From assembly GCA_037043235.1 (NCBI GenBank), contig JAWRVZ010000630.1, forward strand, positions 1-64,000: a stretch of 64,000 nt of DNA. The letters are read 5' to 3'. The position numbers were made by a program, and so were the translations under genes. Shown here piece by piece: positions 43,801 through 55,230 of this stretch. How positions within the stretch are numbered: the first letter of the stretch is position 1; every line of letters begins with the position of its first letter. Source of the stretch: Rhodeus uyekii (taxonomy: Eukaryota; Chordata; Actinopteri; Cypriniformes; Acheilognathidae). The notes beneath the pieces are model-generated. The model was given only the letters and a program-made list of their open reading frames with translations, searched no databases and was not told the DNA's origin.

Positions 43801-46800
43801 CTGCTGCGACTTGACGCTTGAAGATCTGGTCTTGCAAGGGAGAGAGATGAAGATTTAGGTTTGAGGCATTTTGAAAGTAGAGTGGATTTGGAGATGGTAC
43901 AGTTGACTGGAGCGAGACCTATATTCTAGTTAGTTCTGTTTTGGTTGTCCTCCTTTCACTATTGAGATGTCGTAGGAAGTTGAGAACGAAGATGGTGGGT
44001 GTGGTGGAGGTGAGGGCAAGCCTCGGCGTAACTGGGTGCGAAAACGGTGCGACAGGGCCGACGACCGTGTGGTGTTGTTGGAAGCTCGGTTGCGGTGTTT
44101 TGTTGAGCTTGAGAGCTCCTTTCATCAGTGGGATACAGCGAAGGAACTTGAGAGGGGAAGTGTTCATCATCAGACAGGTACATCTCAATCTTGGACATTG
44201 TGGCAGAAAGGCGGGGCATCACATGATTGCCTACTAAATTCAAACGCATTGGTTTGCACTGAGACAGAAGCGCTTGACACTTGTCGCTACTCAGTGTTTT
44301 CAATCTCTTGAAGTTTGTTTTAAATTACGGACATTCAAATACATGCAAGTAACAAAACACTGCAATGGTTTGTAAAATACTGATTTCCATGAAGTAAATA
44401 ACCTTTCAATTATAAAATTGACAGGAGTTGAATTCATATCAGTTGCATGTTGCATATTAAATTACAAAAGCACTTACTTGCCTGTTGGAATTCAGAATAT
44501 CAAACTTGATGAAAGTACACAAACTTGTTGGCTTTGAATAAACCGCAAGCAGGGAATCATCAAAATATCATAGACTTATGCGAGAAGGATTGAAGACAGT
44601 GAAAGCTGTGAATTACTTTGAACTAAGAAGTGCATATGGGTTATTTTCTAATGAGTCCACTTAATAGGCGATTAAGTTGAATCATCGTGGCAGTGTTGAC
44701 AATAAGCTCTTAATAATTATGTGGGCGACTGAGCGCGCGATCGGATTGTAATGAGCGCGATCCGGTGGCGAGAACAGGACTCGCGTCTGGCAGTGCGTTT
44801 GCTTGTTTGTTGCTAGGAACCCGTTCGTTTGGAAATTTCGTAGAAATTTCATCTGACGTGAAGAGCTCGATTCCGGCTGTATCTTGAACGGAAAGCAGAG
44901 CCAAAATGCCGTAAACCAGGGGTTTTCAAAGTGTGGGGCGCGCCTCCCCTGGGGGGCGCCAGAGCATGCCAGGGGAGGCGCGGAGAGTTGTAAAAAATGA
45001 TAGTTTAATAATAACTTGCCGAACTTGTATTAAACCTCCTTCATTTTACATTTCCCTGTGATGTCATTCTGTCGCAGCTGCAATCGGCAGTGGTGCTGAA
45101 GCTTTGGTGGAGAGTAGGCGTGTGTCGTCGTCATCGTGTGTCACTGTCTCAGACTTTGAAAACCTCTGCCGTAAACAGAGGTGTAGGTGAGTCGAGCATG
45201 TCTACACATGCTTCCTCTCGTGCTGATAGGATGAGGTTTAATTGCTGATGACGTGTTGATTGCGTTAATCTTTTGAACATGCTCCTCCCCAACTTTGTTA
45301 ATAAAACATAATTTGATGTAACAATGTTATTGTATGTGGGGCGGCCTACGAACTCCTTGTGAGACCTGAAGCTGCTTCTGCTGATGAAACTGCAAACTAA
45401 ACTTCAATAAAATTTCTTCTATTTACTGCACTTCTGACTCCTGTGGTCTTCAATGAACATATCTGGGGCCTCATGTACTAAGACTTGCGTTGAATTCATA
45501 CTGAAACATCACTTACGGACAAAGCTGTGAATGTGCGAACGCACAAAAAAATCCAGACGTATCAATCTCTGCGTTCGAAGGATCCCGCGCATATTCTCTT
45601 CGTACATCCCGATTCACGTGAAATTGAGCGCACATGCACGAGCACAACACTCCACCCAGTCTCCTCCCTTAATTAAACTGATTTAAATATGGTAATGAAT
45701 CCACTTGGGAAAAGGAAGCTGCACGAAAACGAAAGTGACTTACTTTTTATACAGTTTTCTAAGCCCCCACCTTTGCTACTTCTAAGATCAGCTCGTCACG
45801 CTTAGTGGCTAAACACAATATGTATTCTTCATGTACTAGGTACAGTTTGGATCTGTGCTTGCTAGCAACACACAACAGAAACAGAACATTCAGTTATATT
45901 GATAAGCTTGCCTACGTCTAAGGATAAGGATTAATAAGAGAATATACTTTCTAAAGGTTAATAAGTACATAAGAAATAAAATTTCCATCACAAAGTACAG
46001 AAAGTGAATTGGAGGTGCTACTATCGGAGGTAGAAATTAGAAAAAAAAATATTTGGAACTTTGTTCTCCGGAATTAATAACAAAAGGAAAAAAAAATATG
46101 AAAATATGGGGGAGTTCAGCTGATGCCGTCAATGCGGTTGGATCTGAAAGTTGCACTGTAAATGATCCTAAAAATAAATGGTCTTATAATTGTCTTTAGT
46201 GGATAACCGCGGTCTCCTGAAGGGTTGTTGTATAATTAAATGCAAATAAATAACAATAAAAAGTACTAGGGGAGCGCGGGGCACAAAGTAACGCGGGGTA
46301 AATAGTAACATAGACTTTTTAGATACCGGTAGTTGCACGGTCTTAAATGTGACGTGCTAACGGGCTTTTCATCACACTGTTTTCACATGTCTTCTGACCA
46401 GCTTTCGAGAAATTGCAGCGAAGTTTGGATGAGAACCACAGGAAAAACTCTTTTGGCAGCATGTAAATATTTTTTTATATAGGCTAGTAGTTATTTTTCG
46501 ATTTTCAAAGAATGTGTGAAAGTATGTTAGTCCAATCTTATATTGTTGTGATTACCATCTTCTTGGCTAAATGATGGTACCATTTTGAAAGACGTGAAAA
46601 ACACATAGCGACTGCTAGCCGGTCCTGAGGTAAACAAGACAGCGCGGGGTTAGTTGTAACACTATGTTTAGTTCCTGTTGATTCCATAACTGTTCATAAG
46701 TCCGTGTGAAGGAAATAATCTGACGCAAGTGCCGCGCTTATGCTATTTATACTGTCTGACAGCCAGAGCGCATCGCGCGACAATTGGCCAGTTGTCAACT

Positions 46801-49800
46801 GGCGTTATCCTATAAGGTTTCAGAAATTTACGTGAAGGGGAGGTTCCCAAATGCATCTTTTCCATGCACCGTCTCGTTCCCGCCCTCGAAAGGGAACATG
46901 GTGTTAAAACTAACCCGTTGTCTGTTAAAACGAGCCCCGCTCACGGGTAAGAAGTCACATTTTACTCCTTGCGCTTTTGCCGATACTGCAGAGAAACGGC
47001 AGGTACGACGAACATGAAAACAGTGCTCATTTGTAGGAGAGGCTTATATGTTGTTTGTATAAAAATATGGTTTGTCTAACCCTATTACTTTGTTCATTAT
47101 TTGGCTAAAACCAAAAAGTGTTACGTTGTGCCCCACGCTCCTCTATTAGATAGAACCATAACTTTAAATGCATCACGCATGCTGTTTGATCTTGCTACAA
47201 TATTTGTTAGGCGTATTTGCGCATCACATATAATCTGCACATTTATTGAATAGAAATGTTTCCGATTCACATATGCAAATTCATCTTCAGATGGTGCCTT
47301 ATATGTGTGTGCAGTCGATCGCTCCGTTTACATTAGGGAAACCGGCTATCGTTGCAAATTGCATTTTAATGTTTGGCTGGTCATCTGCATCATCTAAATC
47401 TGAAATGGCTGATAAGGCAGTCAATCTGGGCCAAAAAATCATTGTGGTCCCTAAAAAATCGTTCTCTTCGGATTTTGCCATTAGCAGTGTCCTCTAATAT
47501 TGCCAAAGCTGCCATTGCCAGACTAAGGGTTGTGTCAATTTGCACTTGCTTTTATATGTTCTTACTTAATTGCATAATTTATAGAATATTCCCATAAGGC
47601 TTCTGTGACAATATATACGGTATCAATTATTTTATACATTGCAAATTAATAGCAATGCTTCCCACAGACTTGAGGAACAATTCGTTGTATAATGTTTGCA
47701 GCTTCACTTCACTGCCTGTAGGAGTCGCCAACGGACAAAACTATGAGAAATGAACTTACGCCAGCCATGAACTTGCCGTGGAGAAACGCACATTGTCACG
47801 TTAGTTTCACTTTTATTACATCCCACCGTGAGCGTGAAAGCTGGCGAACGCAACGTTTTTGTGCGTAAGTAGTGTTGATACATGAGGCCCCTGGTCCTCA
47901 GGTCTTAACTGTAAATCCCCTACAGCTCTATAGTGTCTTATTATTCTAACTGAATTTATTGATTAAATATGAGACATTGCTCAGAAAGTAGATATGGAAC
48001 TTTTAGAGGAGTGCTGGGGCCTCATTTATAAAACTTTGCCTAGGATTTGCCCCAGAAGTGGAGTAAGGATGAAACATAGGACGTGCGTACGAACAGAAAT
48101 ATTCGGATTTATAAAACCATGTGCACGCACATCCTACGCGGGTTTCCCTTTATAAATTACAATCAATTCTAAATGTAGCGCAGCTTTTGCGGCTTCATGT
48201 CACGCCCATATTTGCCCATAAATAGTCCGTGAAACACCCACAAATTAATATTCATGGCATGCGAAATCATGGCAAACACAGAGACGAAATCAAAAAATTT
48301 TAACTTCACTCAATGTGAAGTAGAAGTTATCTTTGGCAAGGTGGAAAAGGTGGACATTCTACATCATAATTATGACTTACTAAATCGAAATTATGACTTA
48401 GTGTGTCATAATTATGAGATTTGAAAAGTATTGTACATGGCACAGCTAAACTGTGAACATAATAAGGAATACTTTAATCATAGTTTTACTAATGATAAAA
48501 TAACAACTTCTAACCTCTGGCCGATGTCATGGTTATAGATGGATGCACCAAAAAATGGTATTGTAACTGACAGGGAAACGGTGCGATCGCTCGATTGAAC
48601 TGGAGTTCTGTTGCAGCTTTTAGATGTGAAGGGGTTTATTTGAGACTGAGGAGGCGTGTGTATAATAGCCGAGGTCCTAACTTTGTGGATCCATCTATAA
48701 CTAAGACATTGGCCAGAGGTTTAAAGCTGTTGTTCAATGAAAGCTGCCACCACTGCAACATCCGTTTCGTTCTTTCTGCGCCAAATCGTATCAAGACATT
48801 TGCTCAGCGCTATTCCATGTCGTTCCACGAATAATGCGAGAATTTCATCATTGGTAAAACCACGATTAAAGTAGGCTATTTCTTAATATGTTCACAGTTC
48901 ACCCTGTGTCGTTTGGATCAATGTGCTCGCAAGACAGAAAGTCATAATTTCAATTTAATAAGTCATAATTTTGAGTTTTCATGCGCATTTTTTATTTATT
49001 TTATTTTTATAAATATTTATTTGATACTTCCGGTTGAGTGAACGCTGGCGCGTTTTGGCTGCCGCTGCTCTCTGGTGTTTTTATTTTCATTATTTTAAAT
49101 AATTTTAATCATTATTTTATTACTTTTTATTTCTTCTAAATTCTGCTGTTGACTGAAATGATGTGGATTTACTATCCTTTTACCTGTATAATCATCATCT
49201 GGATTGCCTTGTCGTCGTCGTTCCAATCAGCGACTTCACTGTATTTGTATACAGTGAGTGAACTTCAACGGCTGCGGTGCTACCCTGCCGAGCCTCCGCC
49301 TTCACTCTACCCTTATCAGGATATTGTTCATCGTCCCCGACCGAAATATATCCATCGTGGGTCTCGACGGGGCTTCAAGTACGATGACTCAAAGGCTATC
49401 CGTTGTTTTCACGTGACGTCATCGAAACTTGCGTACCGGCATATCCGCCATTTTGATTCCCTATGCAAAGCAACGACAAAGCTTGTATATTCAAAACTTA
49501 TGCTCACAAATGCCTATCTGTGGAATTTTTGGATGTTCAAATAGGCCAGGAGTAAGTACAGATGTAAGATTTTTTAAACTTCCAAAAGTGATAACTGGAC
49601 AATGTGAAAGAACACGAATTTTGTCAGAAGAAAGGCGACGTGTATGGAAAGCTGCGATCACAGGGCTGACATTCAGACTGAAGAAAAATGGAATAGAACG
49701 ATCATATACTCTAAACATTTTGTAGGGGGTAAGTTTAAATGTATTGACAATATTTAATATGTTTAGAAGCTGCAATTTATACCAAAAGTAAAAATGTGTT

Positions 49801-52800
49801 ACAGTCGACAGACAATAACCCACCCACTTTGTCCTAATTAGTAACTTTCCCCAAAATGCTTTCGTAACTCAATAAACTTAACCTTTAGCAGTATTTGACA
49901 TTCCTTTACCTTTTGTTTATTGTTATAAATTGGAAACATATTCAACAATTAAAATAATACAAGTTAAATTCAACCAATTTGTCTAACGTCCTTTATATTG
50001 AAATTCGATTCAGCAGTTAAAATAACACCTAACGTTATATTTTATATCTCCTTTTTAGGCGTTAAAGACACAGAGCAGTGATGAAAACACTATTGTTCAT
50101 GTTAATTCAGTCCATGGAGAGGTTCATGAATGTGAAAGTACAGAGCGTTCTAAAACTGCGGTAACTTGTCCTCATTCCACCACGTGTATCCATAAACACA
50201 ACAGAAGTCACTTATGTTAATTGTTTTTGATTTACAATCTACAAATATGTAGTATTAGAGTAATAAAGAGTATGATAACAAGTAAAATTAGCGACGATCG
50301 TCAATAAGATATACGAGTTGACACTGACAGTAGGGAATCAAAATGGCGGTGCGCAGTGCATTGTGGGTAACTACGCAGGTTTTGTGACGTCCGTGAAAAC
50401 AACGGATAAGATCACTCTGGACTTCGACTACCCGAACAACAAGGAAAATACAGCGGTCTGTGGATCAGAGCGCGCTAATTGACGTGGCCAAGTTCGCTGG
50501 CTCTTTGCCGGGTGGAAATGAGCTCAAAATTGGACTTCTCAACGTTTGTTCACTTTCCAAGGGTCTCCTCATCAGCGACATCATCAGTGATAGTGAGTTT
50601 GACTTATTCTGCTTAGTTGAGACATGGCAGCAAGAAAATGACTTTTTAGAATTAAATCACGCATGTCCTCCCAGGTTTGTTTATACTTCACAACCTCGTA
50701 TCTCGAGACGTGGGGGAGGCATCGCGATACTTCACAACTTGATCTATAAAGCATCTCCTCTGACTCTACAAACCTTTGCCTCATTTGAATCGTCTGCGTT
50801 ACTGATCAGCGGTCCAACACCTACAGTGTTGGCTGTTATTTATCGGCCACCGAAATACAGTAATACCTTTTTAGATTAATTTTCTGCATTTTTAACCTCC
50901 CTAAGTACCCTATCACCTAATATTATTTTACTGGGTGATTTTAACATTCATGTGGACAATGTCAGTAATCCATTCACAAAAGATTTCATTTCTTGCCTGG
51001 ACAGTTTTGGCCTCCAGCAATATGTGGACTTTCCAACTCACTCTAAAGGCCACACTCTGGACCTCGTCTGTTGTTCAGGTGTTACTCCCATGAACTGTAC
51101 TGCAGCTGCCATACCCATATCTGACCATAAATTGCTTTCTTTTAATGCTAATGTTACACTCTCTAAATCCAAACAACAGCGCCTGATGATATTTCGGAAT
51201 ATAAAAAAGATCAACCCTTCAGTCTTTACTGCTGCAATTACTGATTTTCCTCGTAGTGATCATCTCACTTCTCCTGGGGATCTGGTCTCCTTTTATAACT
51301 CTGAATTACGGCAGCTCCTTGACACTTTCGCACCTTCTAAAGTTCGGACTGTATCATTTACTCACTCTGCTCCATGGTTTACTCCTGAACTTCGCCAGCT
51401 CAAAACTAGAGGCCGGCGCTTAGAACGTCTTTATAAGCGTACTGGACTTACGGTGCATAAAGAGTTGCATAGTGACCATGTACATCTTTATAAGGATGCT
51501 CTTTCTGCTGCAAAAAATGATTTTTATTCACATTTAATTGAGTCTGGAGAGGGTAATACTAAGGCCTTATTTTCCACTGTAAATCGCATTCTGAAACCCC
51601 CTGACATACTCCCTGCCCACCTGTACTGTACTGCTCAATGCAATACATTCATGTCTTTTTTCAATGATAAAATAACCACCATTCACCAACAGTTGGCCTC
51701 TTTGGCTACCGCTAACTGTAGTTCACCAAACAGTGATTCAACTGATTTACCACATACTTTTCTTTCTTCTTTTGACATGCCATCTGACCAAGAAATTTCT
51801 CATCTCATTCTCAAATCTAATTCTTCCACATGTTTACTTGATCCTATACCTACTCACTTGGTAAAGACCTGTTTTCCTTCTCTTTCTTCTCTTTTAACTC
51901 GTATTATTCACACTTCACTTAGCTCCGGTATTGTTCCATCATCCTTGAAAATAGCTGCTATTACCCCAACTCTTAAGAAACCTGGCACAGACCCCAACAA
52001 TTTAAATAATTTCCGTCCCATCTCAAATCTTCCTTTTATTTCTAAAGTTCTTGAAAAAGTAGTGGCAGCACAGGTCCATGCTCACCTCAGTCACTGATGG
52101 CGGATCCTTATCCATTCTTGTTTTGCTTGATTTGAGTGCTGCTTTTGACACCATCTCACTCAATATTCTGTTGAACCGTCTGTCCGCTACTGGTATCACT
52201 GGTATTCCTCACACCTGGTTCACTTCATACCTTTCAAACCGTACACAGTTTGTCCAACTAAAAAATGTTCAATCCCTACCTTCTTCTGTTAGCTGTGGTG
52301 TCCCCCAAGGTTCTGTCCTTGGTCCCTTATTGTTCCTAATCTACCTTCTCCCACTTGGTAAAATTTTCTCCAAATTTGGTATTAAATTCCACTGTTACGC
52401 TGATGATACGCAGATTTACGTTTCCACAAAGCCTGAGTCCACTTTTCCACCTGCCTGTCTTACCAACTGCCTTCACGAATTAAAAGTCTGGTTTTCTAAA
52501 CATTTTCTCAAACTTAATGGCAGTAAGACTGAAGTACTCCTTATTGGCACAAATTCAGTTCTCTCAAGGTCTTGCAGTTTTTCCTTACCCATTGATGGTT
52601 CCTCCATTTTCCCTTCCCGCCAGGAACTTGGGTGTCATCTTTGACAGCACCCTTTCTTTCAAAGCTCACATTAATAATATAACCAAGTCTTGCTATTTTC
52701 ATCTCCGCAATATTGCTCGTCTACGTCCATTTCTCACTCCACGCAGTTGTGCTATTCTTGTTCACTCGCTTGTCACCTCTCGCATTGACTACTGTAACTC

Positions 52801-53524
52801 TCTCTTAATTGGCTTATCACACAAATCTCTTCATAAACTCCAATTGATTCAGAATTCTGCTGCTCGTATCATAACCCGGACTCCATCTATACAACATATT
52901 ACCCCATCGCTTCAAGAGCTACATTGGCTTCCTATCAAATTTCGGATTGATTTCAAAATTCTTCTCCTCACTTACAAATCTCTTCATAACCTCTCTCCAC
53001 CTTACCTTTCAGATCTCTTACAGCCCTATATTCCTTCTCGCACCCTCCGCTCGTCTTCCTTGGGTCTCCTCCACACACCCTCTGCTTGTCTAACCACCAT
53101 GGGCCATAGGGCCTTTAGCCGTGCTTCTCCACGCCTCTGGAATTCTCTCCCAGTTAACATCCGTGATTCAGACTCACTATCACAATTTAAAGTCAAACTT
53201 AAGACGCATTTATTTAGAATAGCTTATCTGTCATGATTACTGTGTTTCCTCAAGTCTAGCACTTTGTTTTTTGTTATTCTTACAGTGGTCATGCTTGTGT
53301 TTGCTTTTCTTTCTACTTATTAATTGGTTTACTGTCATTGTTGTTTACTGTTATTCTTTAATATTGTTGTTGTTTCTTGTTAATGTATGGTGACATTGGG
53401 TGTTATGAAAGGCGCCTAAAATAAAATGGATTATTTATTATTATTATTATGTGGTGGAAATATGATTCCGTAGCTGATGAACATTTTTTTTACTATGAAA
53501 ACAACTTTCCCCAGTGGGCAATTA

Positions 53525-53571
<47 letters not shown>

Positions 53572-54795
53572 CGTCTATCTAATTGCATCTATATCTGCTC
53601 CACCAGACGGACACATTGACGAGAATATCCGTTTTGTACATTATTTCGTTCTGTTTACCATATTATTTATGAGGATGAATTGTATAACATGCCAATATTA
53701 CTGCAGAACATATATCACTTTTCTTTTTGCAAATATGTGTTAATTTGCATTTCTGTTGTAATTTTCGTTTGATTTTGTTTGTTTTACACTGCAGATCGAT
53801 CAAACGGGTATTCGTGTAGGCTGTTAATTGTAAGAATTGTTTTGTGAAGTCTTCATGTTATTTATGAGAGGCAGTATTGCCATTTCTTTTAGGCAACAGT
53901 CTACAGCACTGTTTTTCAACCACTGTGCCGTGGAACACTGGTGTGCCTTGAGAGATCGTCAAGTATGCAGTGGAAAATTATTCAATTTCAACTAATTGGT
54001 CTAAACTTTTTTTTAAATCCTAAAATTAATCCTAAAATACTTTAAATTTTTTGTGTTTAATTGATTCCCATTCAATACACTTTGATAAGAATGACTATTG
54101 TTAATATAGGCAACAGAGTTTAATTTTTTTAAATTTTCAGTTGGCAGTGTGCCTCTTGAAAAAATGTACCGTGGCTCAAAAAAGGTTAAAAAACACTGGT
54201 CTAGTTTCACTTTCACGTGTTTCTTCCATCTGCCAACAGTGTCGCCATTTCTCATTTCACCCGTCTTTGTTCGTACGTCTAGGTCAGAGCTTCCGTGAAG
54301 GACCGCACATTTTCCCGTCAAGTTTGCTTTTTATAAATACCAATTATTGAGTAGAGAGCGGCGTAAGCACACTTTTGTGTGGACGCAATGTTTATAAATG
54401 AGGCCCCTGGTCTGCTCTTGGTCTTGGCTCAGACTCATCCTGACTTGATCTTGGTCTCAACTCCATAAGCCTTGGTCTCAGTTTAGCTTAGTTTACAACA
54501 CTACCTCTGAGTAATGTTTAAATTGACGCACAAGGGTTACACATATTTTCACTTGCTTAATAAAAGCTGTGAAGTCTTTGAGCTTTCTCACAAAATTCAG
54601 TTAGTTGTCCTGCAGAAGCCATCATTACACAATGTATACTGTACCTGGAGCACACACGGGACAGCATTCTCCATTAACCTCATATTCAGCACGAGCACAG
54701 GCACTCACGGTGAAAAATAGTTGATAAGATATTGATAAGATAAATCCTAACTTATTCATGTTCAATAAAGTCAAATCCAGGTTTATTTGGTTCAT
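40861..54795 (-). CDS. Receptor gene C: TNFRSF14-like paralogue predicted to lack its cytoplasmic tail
   Basis: Minus-strand exons: 1, 54,645-54,759 (signal peptide MNKLGFILSISYQLFFTVSA; alternative in-frame start 54,795); 2, 42,317-42,442; 3, 41,490-41,645; 4, 41,284-41,371; 5, from 41,204 down. Exon sizes 115, 126, 156 and 88 and all splice sites equal those of gene A, and the CRD cysteines are kept. Exon 5 is intact through the transmembrane helix. An 11 bp net insertion (the tttataaatattt region) then changes the frame, and translation reads FYYLKYL and stops at TAA (41,039-41,041). The former exon 6 (about 40,880-40,930), with the PxQE motif, is no longer reached. It also has an 8 bp deletion relative to gene A. 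Predicted product: membrane-anchored ectodomain without TRAF docking, possibly a decoy, or a young pseudogene. Intron 1 is 12.2 kb of nested TEs. Confidence 0.8.
41691..42247. mobile_element. MITE with 40 bp TIRs and tandem internal repeats, in intron 2 of gene C
   Basis: The TIRs start ggaagcccgtttccaccaca and continue gttgagaaaaaaa at both ends (right end has one substitution). Flanked by AT on both sides, fitting a 2 bp AT TSD. The interior (41,745-41,850 and 41,975-42,200) consists of tandem 20-22 bp units of the form ttactaagtcaatatttcga. Gene A lacks the insertion. The run of VSRNNDL repeats in a minus-strand frame here is only the translation of these units. Confidence 0.8.
42790..45308 (-). 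mobile_element. Unclassified retroelement-like repeat, inverted partner of 59,915-62,555
   Basis: On the minus strand it begins TGTTTTATTAAC at 45,308 and matches 59,915-62,555 along its length (for example 44,160 versus 61,260; 43,240-43,400 versus 61,990-62,140; 42,800-42,960 versus 62,390-62,540). It carries frames with the repeated peptide motif SxxLPPxxxxA and a 20 bp-arm hairpin (43,108-43,159). The first base abuts a fragment of the 17.27 kb-type LTR, as in the other copy. The 3' side is cut off at about 42,790. No RT or integrase is visible. Confidence 0.6.
44917..45168. mobile_element. hAT-type MITE (caggggttttcaaagt)
   Basis: 252 bp, ends caggggttttcaaagt and actttgaaaacctctg. Flanked by a perfect 8 bp TSD, ccgtaaac (44,909-44,916 and 45,169-45,176). 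The inverted partner repeat at about 60,075-60,090 has the uninterrupted site, an empty-site control. The left terminus holds a GC palindrome around ggcgcgcctcccctgggggg. Confidence 0.9.
45466..47890 (-). mobile_element. PIF-Harbinger transposon with transposase remnant
   Basis: TIRs gggcctcatgtac and gtacatgaggccc-type ends (right end gatacatgaggccc), 3 bp TSD ctg (45,463-45,465 and 47,891-47,893). At about 47,299-47,400 a minus-strand frame encodes ATIAGFPNVNGAIDCTHI, the conserved block around the first catalytic aspartate of Harbinger (HARBI1-type) transposases. The rest of the DDE domain is decayed. A second TIR element is nested at 46,267-47,145. Confidence 0.85.
46267..47145. mobile_element. 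Unclassified TIR transposon nested in Harbinger
   Basis: Ends taggggagcgcggggcacaa and ttgtgccccacgctcctcta, an inverted pair of about 27 bp, both flanked by TA. A partial relative lies at 28,610-28,890. No transposase frame. Family not assigned. Confidence 0.7.
48358..48985. mobile_element. Non-autonomous element with rearranged integrase-core transposase pieces
   Basis: Bounded by tandem motifs tcataattatgacttactaa (left) and agtcataattttgag (right). Two transposase fragments face each other. On the minus strand (about 48,690-48,885): GFTNDEILALFVERHGIALS and, further on, TIWRRKNETDVAVVAAFIEQ, a helix-turn-helix region. On the plus strand (about 48,510-48,690): TSGRCHGYRWMHQK and EGVYLRLRRRVYNSRGPNFV, the part just before the DDE core. 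The overlapping stretch (48,510-48,550 versus 48,690-48,735) is an inverted repeat. The catalytic core is absent. Resembles the integrase-core (IS3EU/Ginger-like) ORFs common in fish. Confidence 0.6.
49401..50402. mobile_element. ISL2EU element (AT target) carrying a broken THAP exon
   Basis: Ends ccgttgttttcacgtgacgt and acgtccgtgaaaacaacgg-type inverted repeats, each flanked by AT, the TSD of ISL2EU elements. At 49,510-49,720 a plus-strand frame encodes MPICGIFGCSNRPGVSTDVR, then FFKLPKV and RRRVWKAAITG, a THAP zinc finger. A one-base shift moves the closing SKHFVGG block out of frame just before a GTAAGT donor. It sits inside the 5' part of the L2 element; joining 49,400 to 50,403 restores the LINE context. 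Confidence 0.85.
50460..53236 (+). pseudogene. L2 ORF2 (endonuclease-reverse transcriptase), disabled
   Basis: Coding part of the L2 LINE: APE-like endonuclease (50,460-50,879 and, after a stop, 50,880-51,150), linker, then reverse transcriptase (51,960-52,090, continuing after a frameshifting deletion at 52,095-52,640). A further frame change near 52,517-52,644 leads into the C-terminal region, ending at 53,236. Three lesions at least: one stop, one deletion with frameshift, one frameshift near NLGVIFDSTLSFKAH. It cannot be active. Confidence 0.88.
53522..53581. repeat. (ATCT)n microsatellite
   Basis: About 14 uninterrupted tetranucleotide units, then a ccgtctatct variant. Confidence 0.95.
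53907..54198. mobile_element. hAT-type MITE
   Basis: Ends cactgtttttcaaccac and ggttaaaaaacactg. Flanks gtctacag / gtctagtt agree in the first five of eight bases, so the TSD is partly decayed. Subterminal gtgccgtggaacac and gtaccgtggctc support the pairing. Confidence 0.65.
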
Positions 54796-55230
54796 TTGAA
54801 GGTGGAGGCAATTGTTTCTTCACCAGATTTCATGAGTTCCCTTATGGTTTCTTCAACGCATTAGATGGTTGTACTTTTAGTCACAGATAAATTGGTAGCA
54901 CTTCAGATTTCCTCATCAGCTACAGCTTTAAAGCCTTAGTTATAATGATGTGTAACAAAGGGTTTTTGCATCCGACAGCAGATTCCCAGACAAAATGATT
55001 AAATGTATCTGTCCAGGTTTCACATATGGTAGGTCTTCTCTTGAAACCGTTGTGTAAGCATTTGCCTTCAGGAACGACCTGAAATTACAAAAGAACAGTA
55101 TTGAGTTCTATTGCAACATAAACATAAGTAAAGTATTGATTTAAAGGTACATTAAGGTCAACTAGGTTTTTTCCAGCTCTTATTAAAAAAATTTCAAACA
55201 AGTGATGCAATGCTTGATACTATGCTTTTA
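54796..55230. repeat. 5' flank of gene C (duplicated block)
   Basis: Matches 11,242-11,690 in the same orientation, so it probably includes the gene's promoter. No named regulatory site is supportable. Confidence 0.65.

Larger units (their letters stand above)
45309..47926 (+). mobile_element. LTR fragment (17.27 kb family) split by a Harbinger element
   Basis: 45,309-45,465 and 47,891-47,926 together match the last about 190 bp of the LTR at 17,268-18,004 (ggggcggcctacgaactcctt ... gtcttaactgtaaat), ending ccctaca. The Harbinger insertion separates the two parts. Confidence 0.8.
49025..53450 (+). mobile_element. L2-clade LINE, near full length, inactivated
   Basis: 5' region from about 49,025; N-terminal frame from 49,158 (MMWIYYPFTCIII) to 49,400, then interrupted by an ISL2EU element and resumed at 50,403. 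Endonuclease: LKIGLLNVCSLSKG, FCLVETW, AVIYRPPK and, after a TAA at 50,877-50,879, LGDFNIHVDN. The RT follows with LDLSAAFDT, GVPQGSVLGPLLF and YADDTQIY. A deletion near 52,095, after VVAAQVHAHLSH, removes about 30-35 residues and shifts the frame. The C-terminal part ends VKLKTHLF at about 53,215. The 3' end has gaaaggcgcctaaaataaaa and (ATT)n, the L2 tail style. Confidence 0.9.
48017..54406 (+). mobile_element. PIF-Harbinger element with nested insertions
   Basis: Ends gggcctcatttataaa and tttataaatgaggccc with 3 bp TSD ctg (48,014-48,016 and 54,407-54,409), the same target as the neighbouring Harbinger. At 48,269-48,355 a plus-strand frame, MANTETKSKNFNFTQCEVEV, is the start of the Myb-like accessory protein of Harbinger elements, cut off by an insertion. 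Almost everything between about 48,360 and 54,200 is later insertions: an integrase-type element, an L2 LINE, an ISL2EU element, a microsatellite and a hAT MITE. Confidence 0.8.
47927..54510 (-). mobile_element. hAT-like element (tagtgttgtag family) split by a second Harbinger
   Basis: 47,927-48,016 and 54,407-54,510 match the contiguous right part of 9729-10,948 (gtcttattattctaactg ... ggagtgctg | gtctgctcttggtcttggct ... acaacactac). The 6.4 kb between them is a separate Harbinger insertion. Confidence 0.75.
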
